A stretch of 64,000 nt of DNA from CALREJ01 sp964533375 (GTDB lineage Bacteria > Patescibacteriota > Gracilibacteria > Peribacterales > Peribacteraceae), in contig CAZHLW010000001.1 of assembly GCA_964533375.1 (NCBI GenBank), forward strand, positions 744,001 to 808,000. Reading direction: 5' to 3'. This document shows positions 33,799 to 42,221 of the stretch, in pieces. A model generated the notes under the pieces. It was given only the letters and a program-made list of their open reading frames with translations, was not told where the DNA came from and did not search any database. Every line of letters begins with the position of its first letter. Within the stretch, counting starts at the first letter, position 1. A program made the position numbers and the translations under genes.

Positions 33799-36642
33799 AT
33801 GTTCAACACACATCCATCCCGGACAGGAATTCTCATTGCCGCAGCGCTCGGATTCCTGACACTCTTCCTGATGAGGCAACCGTACTTCCTGCGGGCAGAG
33901 GTTCTCTTCATGAGTTCGATGGATGCAGAAAAAGGCATGACGCTGACGCCGGGTAAAGATCTGATCTTTTTTTGCGGAAAGAAAACAGGAGCGCCGGACA
34001 CTTTTCCTCTGCTGAATGATTCGCTCAAGTCTGTCACGTCTATCCGTTTTACGGTGAGCGAATACACAGGGCTCACCAAAAATCCGCAGGCGAATGTGTA
34101 TGAATCGATGGGATCGAGAAAAGAACTGAGCGTGTTCCAGCGCAACAAGCTCTATATTGTCCGGACGAACACGGATCTGATTTTCCGGTGCAATGAAGGA
34201 CTTGGCCTGGCAGTCAGTCACGCAGCAGCCGCGCAGTCGTCTTCACGCTCGTCTGTCACGTTTTTCAAAATGCCTGTCCCGCAATCATCTGCAGCAACGG
34301 TGGCATCGAGCCAGGGTACGAGCAGTCCTTTTGTCTGTCCGAATGTTATTTGCGCGGAAAAAACAGTTCCTGCGGGATGTATTCTGATGCATCAGGTGAC
34401 AGCGGACGGCTGCAGCGATTGCGGCAATGTGGTGTGTCCGGAGACAGTCGCGGCATCTTCGAGCTCTGTGACTTTTTATGGCGCACCCTCGTCTGAAACA
34501 GCGGTACAAACAGATATCAGCGGACTGACCTGTCCTTCTTTGACATGTGTCGAACAGACCATTCCTCCGGGATGTACGCTCTTTAAACTGAACAGTCTTT
34601 CCCACGGATGTCCCACCTGCGGCACCGTTATCTGTCCCACCAAGAGCTCATCCTCCAGTTCCTGCGGATTGGTGTGCTCCGGAGATGTCTGCAGAAATAC
34701 CTGTACAGTCAGCAGTCAGCCGGCTGCCGTCTGTGGGAACAAAAAAGTGGAAAGGGGTGAAGAGTGCGATGATGCCAACCTGAACAACACCGATGCCTGC
34801 ACCAACGCCTGTATAGTAAACGCTTCTCCCGTTCCGGTCTGCGGAAATCTGAAGAAAGAAGGAACCGAGGAATGTGATGACGGCAACCGGTCCGATGCCG
34901 ACCTCTGCACCAGCGACTGTTTCACGGTAAAGGAAACACAGGCAGGAAAGCTGCTGCTGAGCGTTTTGCCTCTTCCGGATGTTACGGCCTTCAGCGGGCA
35001 GAAAAATATCGCAACTCTGCGTTTTGAAGCAGCTGCAGTCACGGATGACGTAGATGTGCAGACATTCGCATTCGATACGGTTCTCGACAGCAGCCTGACG
35101 GTGGCCTTCACGCTGTGGCGCGATATGGATAATGACGGAACAGCGGAGACGTTGGCCGGCACCATGACAACCGCCGGATATAAGAGCACGGTAGCCCTGA
35201 GTGGGGACACAGCGCATATTGCAGCAGGTGCAACTGCCATCTTCGAAATACATGCGGATATCCAGCCGGATGTATCGTATCTGACGGGATTCAAGACACG
35301 GTTCTCCGCCATTGCCCCAACCATTGCCGATCCGGTGAATTACCCGCTGGCAACCGCATCGGTACAGGGTACGGCTCTCCATGGCATTAAAATCAATACG
35401 CCCTGCGCAGCCTTCTGCGGCATCGGCCTGACAGCTCTGGATAAAAATTATCCGACTATCACAGTCTACAGAAGCGGCACACTCTTTGTGCGTCAGGACA
35501 CCGGAAACTATCCGCAGCCCCAGCAACTCAAACCCGGACAGACGGGTGTCAGTGCGCTGAACCTGATTCTGGATGCGCGCCTGGAAGATATGTCTCTGGA
35601 ACAGATCCAGTTTGCCATTCCGCTCGCCTCTGCGGGCATGGTGAAAAAACTGGAGATTGTTGAGCAGGGCACACAGGACGTTCTTGCAACCGCAACGGTG
35701 GATACCTGTATTGAGTCTTTCAATAACTCGTATTACAAAGGTTCCGTCCTCTGCGCACAACTGCCGCGCGGCGCCTTTGTTATCCCTGCAGGAAAAAGCA
35801 GATATATCGGCGTACGCCCGGTCATGAATACACTGGAAGGCGGCGCTACCATCAGCGCACCGTTCAGCGTCGCACTGCGCCTGAATCCGCATAGCATTAT
35901 TCAGGACATATATAATATTTATCCGTTCTCCGTGGGATCACTTGGTCCAAGCGGCTTTACCGCCTGCACCAGCAGTCTCATCTGTGCAACAGGCATGCAG
36001 TCCAATGTGCAGATCAAACAACTGGATCACGCAGACACTGCAACCACCTACAAACAGGGTGCCACACCGAGCGAAGTGGTGATCACGAATGCTCCGGCCA
36101 CGCAGCAGCTGTGGCGCCACATGAGTATTACCGGTCCGACCAGCAGACTGATTCCCCCGGGAACAACGCCTGTGACGCTTACACCGTCGAATATCGCCAA
36201 TGACATGTCGATTGGCGTCGGCATTACCGGTATGACGGATGCGAGCTGTCTGACAGCAGATTGCCGCAAGGTTCTCGTGCCGGTCACGCTCTACACAAAA
36301 GGAATCGCATCGTTCAATTATCAGATCCATGTCAGCGCCACCGTCAATCCTGTCTGGACGGCGGTCAGTCTGAAGGGCCGTCCCTGCACTGTGAACAAGT
36401 CCTATTACCATAACGACGGAATGACGATCTTCGATTGTCCCGCCGTGTATTCCCCGGGCAGCGACCCGACAGCACTTGGTGTGGGCATGATACTGGAGAC
36501 TACTGCAGCGTGTCCGCTCCCGGAAAGCGCCAAAACTGTGACACTTTCCTTCAGTCCGCAAACAGTAGACGGACTAAATTATCCGAACGACAGACCGGTT
36601 GTCACACTGCCTGCTTCCTGCGGCACCGCTCCTGTTCAGTAA
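33799..36642 (+). CDS. Exported Cys-rich surface protein with new N-terminal domain
   Basis: The 947 aa product has a signal sequence (10-25, ILIAAALGFLTLFLM) and then a domain (about 43-137) that it shares only with the next gene's product: IFFC, TFPLL, EYT, VFQRNKLYIVR and FRCNEGL are conserved. Ser-rich linkers follow, then two copies of a CPxxxCxExxxPxGC-type cysteine motif, and two DUF4215-like disulfide repeats (about 312-338 and 351-377, each EECDD.N.....C...C). The C-terminal 500 residues are beta-rich and resemble the central part of the 943 aa protein (LFVRQD, VRPV). It is likely a large cell-surface protein. No anchor is evident. Confidence 0.88.
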   Translation: MFNTHPSRTGILIAAALGFLTLFLMRQPYFLRAEVLFMSSMDAEKGMTLTPGKDLIFFCGKKTGAPDTFPLLNDSLKSVTSIRFTVSEYTGLTKNPQANVYESMGSRKELSVFQRNKLYIVRTNTDLIFRCNEGLGLAVSHAAAAQSSSRSSVTFFKMPVPQSSAATVASSQGTSSPFVCPNVICAEKTVPAGCILMHQVTADGCSDCGNVVCPETVAASSSSVTFYGAPSSETAVQTDISGLTCPSLTCVEQTIPPGCTLFKLNSLSHGCPTCGTVICPTKSSSSSSCGLVCSGDVCRNTCTVSSQPAAVCGNKKVERGEECDDANLNNTDACTNACIVNASPVPVCGNLKKEGTEECDDGNRSDADLCTSDCFTVKETQAGKLLLSVLPLPDVTAFSGQKNIATLRFEAAAVTDDVDVQTFAFDTVLDSSLTVAFTLWRDMDNDGTAETLAGTMTTAGYKSTVALSGDTAHIAAGATAIFEIHADIQPDVSYLTGFKTRFSAIAPTIADPVNYPLATASVQGTALHGIKINTPCAAFCGIGLTALDKNYPTITVYRSGTLFVRQDTGNYPQPQQLKPGQTGVSALNLILDARLEDMSLEQIQFAIPLASAGMVKKLEIVEQGTQDVLATATVDTCIESFNNSYYKGSVLCAQLPRGAFVIPAGKSRYIGVRPVMNTLEGGATISAPFSVALRLNPHSIIQDIYNIYPFSVGSLGPSGFTACTSSLICATGMQSNVQIKQLDHADTATTYKQGATPSEVVITNAPATQQLWRHMSITGPTSRLIPPGTTPVTLTPSNIANDMSIGVGITGMTDASCLTADCRKVLVPVTLYTKGIASFNYQIHVSATVNPVWTAVSLKGRPCTVNKSYYHNDGMTIFDCPAVYSPGSDPTALGVGMILETTAACPLPESAKTVTLSFSPQTVDGLNYPNDRPVVTLPASCGTAPVQ

Positions 36643-36752
36643 GAGAATCATGCTGTCAGGACAAAGAAAATAATTCTGTATAGCAGGAATCTGCATGCGG
36701 ATGCATCGCAGGAAAACCGAGGGTATAGTAGGGGGCGACCTTGCCTCTTAAA

Positions 36753-36781
36753 TTGCGTAAAAGTACCTTTTACGGTATAAT
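36753..36781 (+). promoter_or_regulatory. Promoter of the 1414 aa surface-protein gene
   Basis: TTGCGT-N17-TATAAT. The first 12 bases, TTGCGTAAAAGT, equal those of the minus-strand promoter at 3833. Confidence 0.75.
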
Positions 36782-36807
36782 AAAGAGATTTTATCCCTCT
36801 GCATCCT

Positions 36808-39800
36808 ATGTCCTTCCAGCCTTCCCACCGGACACTCGCGCTCATTGCTTTAGTGACCGGACTCGGTGTGATCGCCTTCGGTGCCCGCACCGCTCTCCAG
36901 GCGCAACTTACCAACGTCTTTACCAGCGCGGCGCAGGCTGAAGAAGGATTCACGATTCAGGCAAACAGAAACACGATCTTCTTTTGTCTGATAAAACCGA
37001 CTGGTGGCCTTACCTTCCCGCTGCTGGATCCGTCCCTGCAAAACCGCAACGGACTCTCTTTGACGATTGAGGAATATACAGCCACAGCAGCGACTGATGC
37101 AGCAAAACGCTTCGCGGTCGGAAGATCTGACAACACGCTCACTGTGTTCGAGCGCGGCAAGCTCTACATGGTCCGCGCGAATCAGGAAGTGTTCTTCCGC
37201 TGCAACGAAGGATTGAGTCTGCCAAAAACCATGGTGCAGCCGATTGCAGAACCGTCAGAGAATCCCGCGGGGCAAGAGGAAGGATCAGGGGAGGGACAGC
37301 AGGAGACTGAAGAAGACACACCGGTTCAGCCAATAGAGAACCCACTCACTGTCACTCTGGAAAACCCGATGGGTGACCTGCAGCGCGGTAAAGTGATGTT
37401 CGTGCGTTTTGTTCTCCGCAATACCGGCGACCATCCGCTGGATGAAGTGGGCTTCTCACTCACGATGCCCGACGGCTACGCCATACCGGTTGGCGGCACT
37501 TCGGGAAACTGCAGCGGAATGGGCAACGAAGTGAGCTGCCAGAATTTCGTGATGGCCCCGAACGAAGCGCTGAATTTCAGCTTCCCCTTTGTGATTCTGC
37601 AAAGCGCCCAGTGCAATACTTTGCAGCAGACCCGCGTGACCGCAAGAGGACATCTGCAGAATATGAACGATCTGCCGAACGTGGACTCCAACTTTGCCGG
37701 ATGGACGGTACAGTGTGCGACGGCTTCATCTGCAGGACAGGCGTCATCTGCCGCGTCGCAGATGATTGCATCATCCGTGATGTCTTTTGAAAGTCTCTGC
37801 CAGATCAATCCCGCCGCCTGTGCATCATCGCAATCGTCGAGGGCATCTGTGGCATCTTCGAAAGCATCGAGCACGTCTTCAAAGGCATCCTCCAAGGCAT
37901 CGTCTTCACTGGCTTTTCCTCTGACACTCTCTCTGAGCGGTCCGAACGGTTTGCAGAAGAACATGTCGGCAACGTATACGCTGGTGCTGAAAAACACGAC
38001 GACGACCACCAGTTTTCAGGATCTGAGTTTCACCTTCCCGTTCCCGACGGGCATTTCAACGGAAGCCCAGAGCACCATGCCCAACTGTACGGCGAATGCA
38101 TCGGGAATGTCCTGTGTGAATCTGGTCCTGCAGCCGCAGCTCAGTCTCACGCTTACGCTTCCCGTCAAAACTCTTGCAACTCTCCCCTGCAGTGTGATTC
38201 CGCTGAAGGCCTCCGCAACCGCGGGCAGCCTCCGTGCCGATTCCAATACTATCAATGTGCAGGGATGCACCGGCAGTACGACCGATGCATCGGTAGCGAT
38301 GACTGCAAGTATTGCAACAACCAAGACCTATCTTGATAAAAATGTGGAACAGACGATGCAGGTGCAGGTTGCCGCGCTTGGCACTGCCTTCAGCGGCGGC
38401 GTGCTCCGTGTGGAGATGCCGGAAGGTTTCATTCTGCTGGAACCGAGGAATGAACTGAATGTGGGAACCTGCGATACCGAGGGAACAGTATTCGAATGCA
38501 GCGGTATCGACAGAGGAACGAACAAGGGCGCTATCTACAAACTTCCTTTTATCATTACCGATAGCGCTACCTGCGGACAGTCGGCTTACAAAATAACATT
38601 CACGTATCTGGAAAACGGACTCGAAAAAACCATCACCAGAAATCCGTCCATGCAGCTCTGCCACGCAGCACCGGTGCAGACCGGTCCGCTCGACCGCTTC
38701 TCAATTACCACGGGAAATGCACAGTGTGTCTCTGCGGATTGCCGCACGGTGTCCCTGCCGGTCACGCTTAAAAATACCGGCCCGACCCCCGCAACCAATA
38801 CGATTGTGATGGTGAATCTGGATGCATCCTGGAAGAACGTCACCATCAACGGTGCGTCGTGCATGATTGTGAATATGCTTAGCGGCCGCATGTTCGATTG
38901 CCCCGCAACCAACTATCTGACCATTCCTGCAAACAGCGAACTGTCGTATACGGTCGTGATGGAAACGGACGCCCTCTGTCCGATCGCCTCTCCGCGTACG
39001 GCGGTTCTGGTACAAGCGGCTCCCGCGAGCGTGTACGAACAGGATTATTCGAATAACTCCGTGTACGCAACGCTGCCGCTGCCTTGCCAGAACAACGGTA
39101 CCGGTGGTACGGCGTCCCCCTGGGATACCGGTATTTCCGATGTGACGTTCAGCAATAACAATGACACGGCGACTGTCCGGCTCTCGGAAGATCCGGGCGT
39201 GCCGAGCTCGCTCAAAGTGAATATTTACAAGAACGAGGGCATTGTCGGCTACATCGATGCGGAAGAAGAGGTCGGCAATACCATTGTAATAACCGGACTG
39301 CAGAACAAGTTCGAAATTCACGGCGGAGCGGGACAGTACCGTCTCGACTTCTTCTCTTGCCCCGCGAGTACGGAAGAGCCGGGCGGTTTAAGCAGCTGCG
39401 GTCCTGTCTTCAGCACGGCGGTCACGTATGCCGGACAGATGAAACCGCTCTCCGCAACGGTCTCGCGCGTCAATGCGACATCAGCAACACTGACCGCTTC
39501 GCGCGCACCGGAAGCGAATGAATATTTCTTCGCCAGCTGCAGCCCCTATACCGGCCTGGAGGATTCCGCAGGCTATACAAAGAACCGGTCGATGGATGTC
39601 CTGAATCTGAAGCCCGACACCATCTACAACTGCCGCATCTACATTGTACCGTCCGCAGCTGGAGGCGATACGCAGGGATCGAGTCCAGAAGTAGAACTGA
39701 GAACCCCGCGGTTGGTGACAGCATCGGTGGATGCAGTAACGACGCTCAGCGGACCGGAGACTGTCGCCCCCGGCGCAGTGCTGACTCTTGCTGTTACTCT

Positions 39801-41052
39801 CGAAAACAAAGGGACGACTGCATCGTTTGTAAATACGCTCGATCAGGTTGCGCAGGGAATCGACTATCTGTCTGCGGATTCCGACAGCCGCTGCAAACTC
39901 TCGACCGCCTTCAACCCGCCGCGCCTGCGCTGTGATTTCGGCAGGATGGATGCAAATGATGCCCAAACGGCAACACTCCGTTTCCTGGTCCCACAGTCTG
40001 CAGTCTGCAATACGAACATTGTTCAGCGGATGACCGCCTTCACGACAGATGCCGACAAGAACGGATCGAATAATCTGGCGCAGGCAACGACGAGAGTCGC
40101 TTGTGCTACGTCTGCATCATCCGCTGCATCCACTCCGGCGTCGGGAGAGATTACCCAGACGTGTACCGGCGGCGGCATGTACAGCGGGAAAGACTGCAGC
40201 GATAACATCGTCTCATTGGAAAACTTTTCGTTCCAGACGGAACCGGGTGTGAACGGCACCGTAGTCGGACGCGCTATTGTTACACTGTCGGGGATGAATG
40301 ATGAAAGTACGCAGATGGTCTTCATCCGTTTCAACAGTGCAACTTCCTACAGTCCGGAACGGGGCCAGCCCAATGCCGGCACAACCTACCTGGCAACCGA
40401 TCTGCAGTACAACAAAACCTACACGCCCGAGCTTTATGTGACGCAGCGTGTGAACACCAAGACCTCTGTCACAAACAATATCGTTTACAGAAAAATACTC
40501 GATCCGGTCACCATTGATCCGCCTCCCCATGTCTTCTCCACGAAAGACAGTTACGGCCTGTTCGTCACGAATGTGTCCATGGGTGGAAACTTAAACACCG
40601 GTGATCCCCGTGTTCCCAAAAATCTCGCATGGACCGCACGCGCAGATCTCCTCTGCAACCTTGCAGCGCAGGACGCGGGCCTCAGTGCGCCGAATACGAA
40701 TGTCTGGAAATCCCTGCTCTCAAATCCCCGCGCGGCAAAGTTCCCGCTGTATAATATGAAAAACGAACTCCTGGCGGCGACAGAGGATGATCTCTGGAAT
40801 CTACAGCGCCGGGAATTGCCCGCAAAGATTACGACTGCTCTTGGCTTCGAAGCCTACGGCTATGCCTGGACCGGCCGCGATCCGACGGGAAAAGTGACGA
40901 CGAATACCTGCAACGGCTGGTCATCGAATTATACCCAGCACACAGGCGCCATCGGCCTTATTAACGGTCGCGGCGGCGAGTGGTTCCAGTCCGGCAACCA
41001 GACCTGCGGCAACTTCGCGTCGCTCTACTGCGTGAATCCGGAGCTGCAATAA
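36808..41052 (+). CDS. Giant exported surface protein with DUF1554-like C-terminal domain
   Basis: The 1414 aa product starts with a signal sequence (about 10-33) and the same 95-residue N-terminal domain as the 947 aa protein (44-137: IFFC, TFPLLDPSL, EYT, VFERGKLYMVR, FRCNEGLSL). Several DUF11-like beta repeats follow (e.g. FVLRNTGDHPLDEVGFSLTM; CQNFV), separated by a Ser/Ala linker near 340-365, and a fibronectin III-like part near 880-970. The last about 165 residues match the DUF1554/lectin-like fold: FVTNVSMGGNL near the start, ARADLLCNLAA, YAWTGRDPTG, TCNGWSS and SLYCVNPE. It is likely a carbohydrate-binding or adhesive surface protein. It converges with mutY 3 bp downstream. Confidence 0.9.
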   Translation: MSFQPSHRTLALIALVTGLGVIAFGARTALQAQLTNVFTSAAQAEEGFTIQANRNTIFFCLIKPTGGLTFPLLDPSLQNRNGLSLTIEEYTATAATDAAKRFAVGRSDNTLTVFERGKLYMVRANQEVFFRCNEGLSLPKTMVQPIAEPSENPAGQEEGSGEGQQETEEDTPVQPIENPLTVTLENPMGDLQRGKVMFVRFVLRNTGDHPLDEVGFSLTMPDGYAIPVGGTSGNCSGMGNEVSCQNFVMAPNEALNFSFPFVILQSAQCNTLQQTRVTARGHLQNMNDLPNVDSNFAGWTVQCATASSAGQASSAASQMIASSVMSFESLCQINPAACASSQSSRASVASSKASSTSSKASSKASSSLAFPLTLSLSGPNGLQKNMSATYTLVLKNTTTTTSFQDLSFTFPFPTGISTEAQSTMPNCTANASGMSCVNLVLQPQLSLTLTLPVKTLATLPCSVIPLKASATAGSLRADSNTINVQGCTGSTTDASVAMTASIATTKTYLDKNVEQTMQVQVAALGTAFSGGVLRVEMPEGFILLEPRNELNVGTCDTEGTVFECSGIDRGTNKGAIYKLPFIITDSATCGQSAYKITFTYLENGLEKTITRNPSMQLCHAAPVQTGPLDRFSITTGNAQCVSADCRTVSLPVTLKNTGPTPATNTIVMVNLDASWKNVTINGASCMIVNMLSGRMFDCPATNYLTIPANSELSYTVVMETDALCPIASPRTAVLVQAAPASVYEQDYSNNSVYATLPLPCQNNGTGGTASPWDTGISDVTFSNNNDTATVRLSEDPGVPSSLKVNIYKNEGIVGYIDAEEEVGNTIVITGLQNKFEIHGGAGQYRLDFFSCPASTEEPGGLSSCGPVFSTAVTYAGQMKPLSATVSRVNATSATLTASRAPEANEYFFASCSPYTGLEDSAGYTKNRSMDVLNLKPDTIYNCRIYIVPSAAGGDTQGSSPEVELRTPRLVTASVDAVTTLSGPETVAPGAVLTLAVTLENKGTTASFVNTLDQVAQGIDYLSADSDSRCKLSTAFNPPRLRCDFGRMDANDAQTATLRFLVPQSAVCNTNIVQRMTAFTTDADKNGSNNLAQATTRVACATSASSAASTPASGEITQTCTGGGMYSGKDCSDNIVSLENFSFQTEPGVNGTVVGRAIVTLSGMNDESTQMVFIRFNSATSYSPERGQPNAGTTYLATDLQYNKTYTPELYVTQRVNTKTSVTNNIVYRKILDPVTIDPPPHVFSTKDSYGLFVTNVSMGGNLNTGDPRVPKNLAWTARADLLCNLAAQDAGLSAPNTNVWKSLLSNPRAAKFPLYNMKNELLAATEDDLWNLQRRELPAKITTALGFEAYGYAWTGRDPTGKVTTNTCNGWSSNYTQHTGAIGLINGRGGEWFQSGNQTCGNFASLYCVNPELQ

Positions 41053-41055
41053 CCA

Positions 41056-42096
41056 TCAGTTCCCAAGGACATACCGCGGACCATTTGCCCGCACCATGCC
41101 GTCGCGCGTGAGTCCGGAAAGCAATCCTGTCAGCCAGGCATGATATTCATCAGACCAGTCGATGCAAATGTGTGAGCCAATCTCGTCGATGGTCAGACCC
41201 TCGTGATGTTCGCGCAACGCATCAACAATACGTCCCCGGAAAATACGGTTCGGAATATACTTTGAGCCCATCATGCGGCCGGGTTCTTTTGAGCTTTCAG
41301 CTTTCGGCTTTCGGCTTTCAGGAAAATTCTTTGGTGTTACTTTCATGATGCCTTTTTCTGTCAGAGGACAAACATCCCATTTTGGTTTTGTTTTTGTCTG
41401 CACGAGCGAACCGAAGTCCATCAGAGCAGCATGCCAATTTGCAGCATTAAAACTCCTCCCCTCTCCGGAGACGTCACGTTGGTCGGCTTGGAGAGGGGTT
41501 GGGGGTTTACCCTGAGAGGAATCGAAGGGTGAGGCAATTGCCCGCTTCAAGACAGCATCAGCGATCCTGAGAAGCTCCCGATCCCTGATCACAGATCGCT
41601 GATCTCCCGTATCCGGACCAAGAAAAGTGCGCTGCAAAATGCGGCGGATATTCGTATCAATACACGGCGTCGGCAGATTGAACGCGAAGTTGCGGACAGC
41701 AGCCGCCGTGTACGGGCCGATTCCTTTTATGGAGAGCAGCTGATCCATGTCTTTGGGGAATACCCCCTGATATTCATCGACAATGATCTTGGCTGCATCG
41801 CGAAGGCGTAAAGCCCGGGAGTTGTAGCCCATTCCTTTCCACGCGAGAATCACTTCCTTATTGGATGCACGAGCGAGGTCAGAGATGGTGGGAAACTGCG
41901 TGAGAAATCTTTTGAAGATGATGATGACGCGCGGCACTTGTGTCTGCTGCAGCATGATTTCCGATACGAGCACCATGTAGGCGCGCTGGGTGTCATCGGT
42001 GATTGCAAGATCGCGCCACGGCAACGTGCGCTTGTGGCGTTCGTACCACGACCAGATCTCTGTCACAAAGCCGTCGATACGTTCCTCGGTCTTCAT
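41056..42096 (-). CDS. mutY: A/G-specific adenine DNA glycosylase lacking the [4Fe-4S] ligands
   Basis: MutY removes adenine mispaired with 8-oxoguanine. The 346 aa product has the catalytic Glu46 in SEIMLQQTQV, the helix-hairpin-helix IKGIGPYTAAAV (about 123-134) and the catalytic Asp147 in CIDTNIRRIL. At the Cx6Cx2Cx5C positions it has Gln233, Trp240, Cys243 and Gly249, so only one of four cluster cysteines remains. The C-terminal 65 aa (PNRIFRGRIVDALRE and on) look like a winged helix instead of a MutT-like domain. Three loops are encoded by small genomic repeats: residues about 164-174, 188-216 and 259-272. TACGAT ends 6 nt before the ATG, so the mRNA is probably leaderless. Confidence 0.93.
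   Translation of the reverse strand: MKTEERIDGFVTEIWSWYERHKRTLPWRDLAITDDTQRAYMVLVSEIMLQQTQVPRVIIIFKRFLTQFPTISDLARASNKEVILAWKGMGYNSRALRLRDAAKIIVDEYQGVFPKDMDQLLSIKGIGPYTAAAVRNFAFNLPTPCIDTNIRRILQRTFLGPDTGDQRSVIRDRELLRIADAVLKRAIASPFDSSQGKPPTPLQADQRDVSGEGRSFNAANWHAALMDFGSLVQTKTKPKWDVCPLTEKGIMKVTPKNFPESRKPKAESSKEPGRMMGSKYIPNRIFRGRIVDALREHHEGLTIDEIGSHICIDWSDEYHAWLTGLLSGLTRDGMVRANGPRYVLGN
41291..41320. repeat. GCTTTC-rich repeat inside mutY
   Basis: Tandem AGCTTTC/GGCTTTC units, in frame in mutY (ESRKPKAESSK). The same family occurs at 8075-8107, 47311-47333 and 50021-50050. Confidence 0.55.
41455..41534. repeat. CCCTCTCC/GGAGAGGGG palindromic repeat inside mutY
   Basis: An 80 bp REP-like palindrome (CCCCTCTCCGGAGACG ... 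GGAGAGGGGTTGGGG) translated within mutY. A related copy lies at 47009-47069. Confidence 0.65.
41588..41608. repeat. GATC-rich short repeat inside mutY
   Basis: Second copy of the 30531-30551 repeat, one mismatch in 21 nt, encoding GDQRSVI. Confidence 0.6.
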
Positions 42097-42102
42097 GAAA
42101 GA

Positions 42103-42108
42103 ATCGTA
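42103..42108 (-). promoter_or_regulatory. -10 box of mutY (leaderless)
   Basis: TACGAT, 6 nt before ATG 42096. Confidence 0.45.
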
Positions 42109-42221
42109 GCAAGAGATGCGATGATGTTCACTGTATAATGTTTTGATTCTCTGGCATGTAGTTTCTCCAATGTCACAAGCGTAGAGTGAACGACAATACC
42201 TTCATCCTTTCCCCGTTTTGT

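Noticed and set aside
32749..34221. 490 aa minus-strand open frame
   Set aside because: It lies antisense to RNase Y and the start of the 947 aa gene, has His/Arg/Cys-rich composition typical of a shadow frame, and no family features.
34648..35892. 414 aa minus-strand open frame
   Set aside because: Antisense to the 947 aa surface-protein gene, Cys/Arg-rich composition, no start signal.
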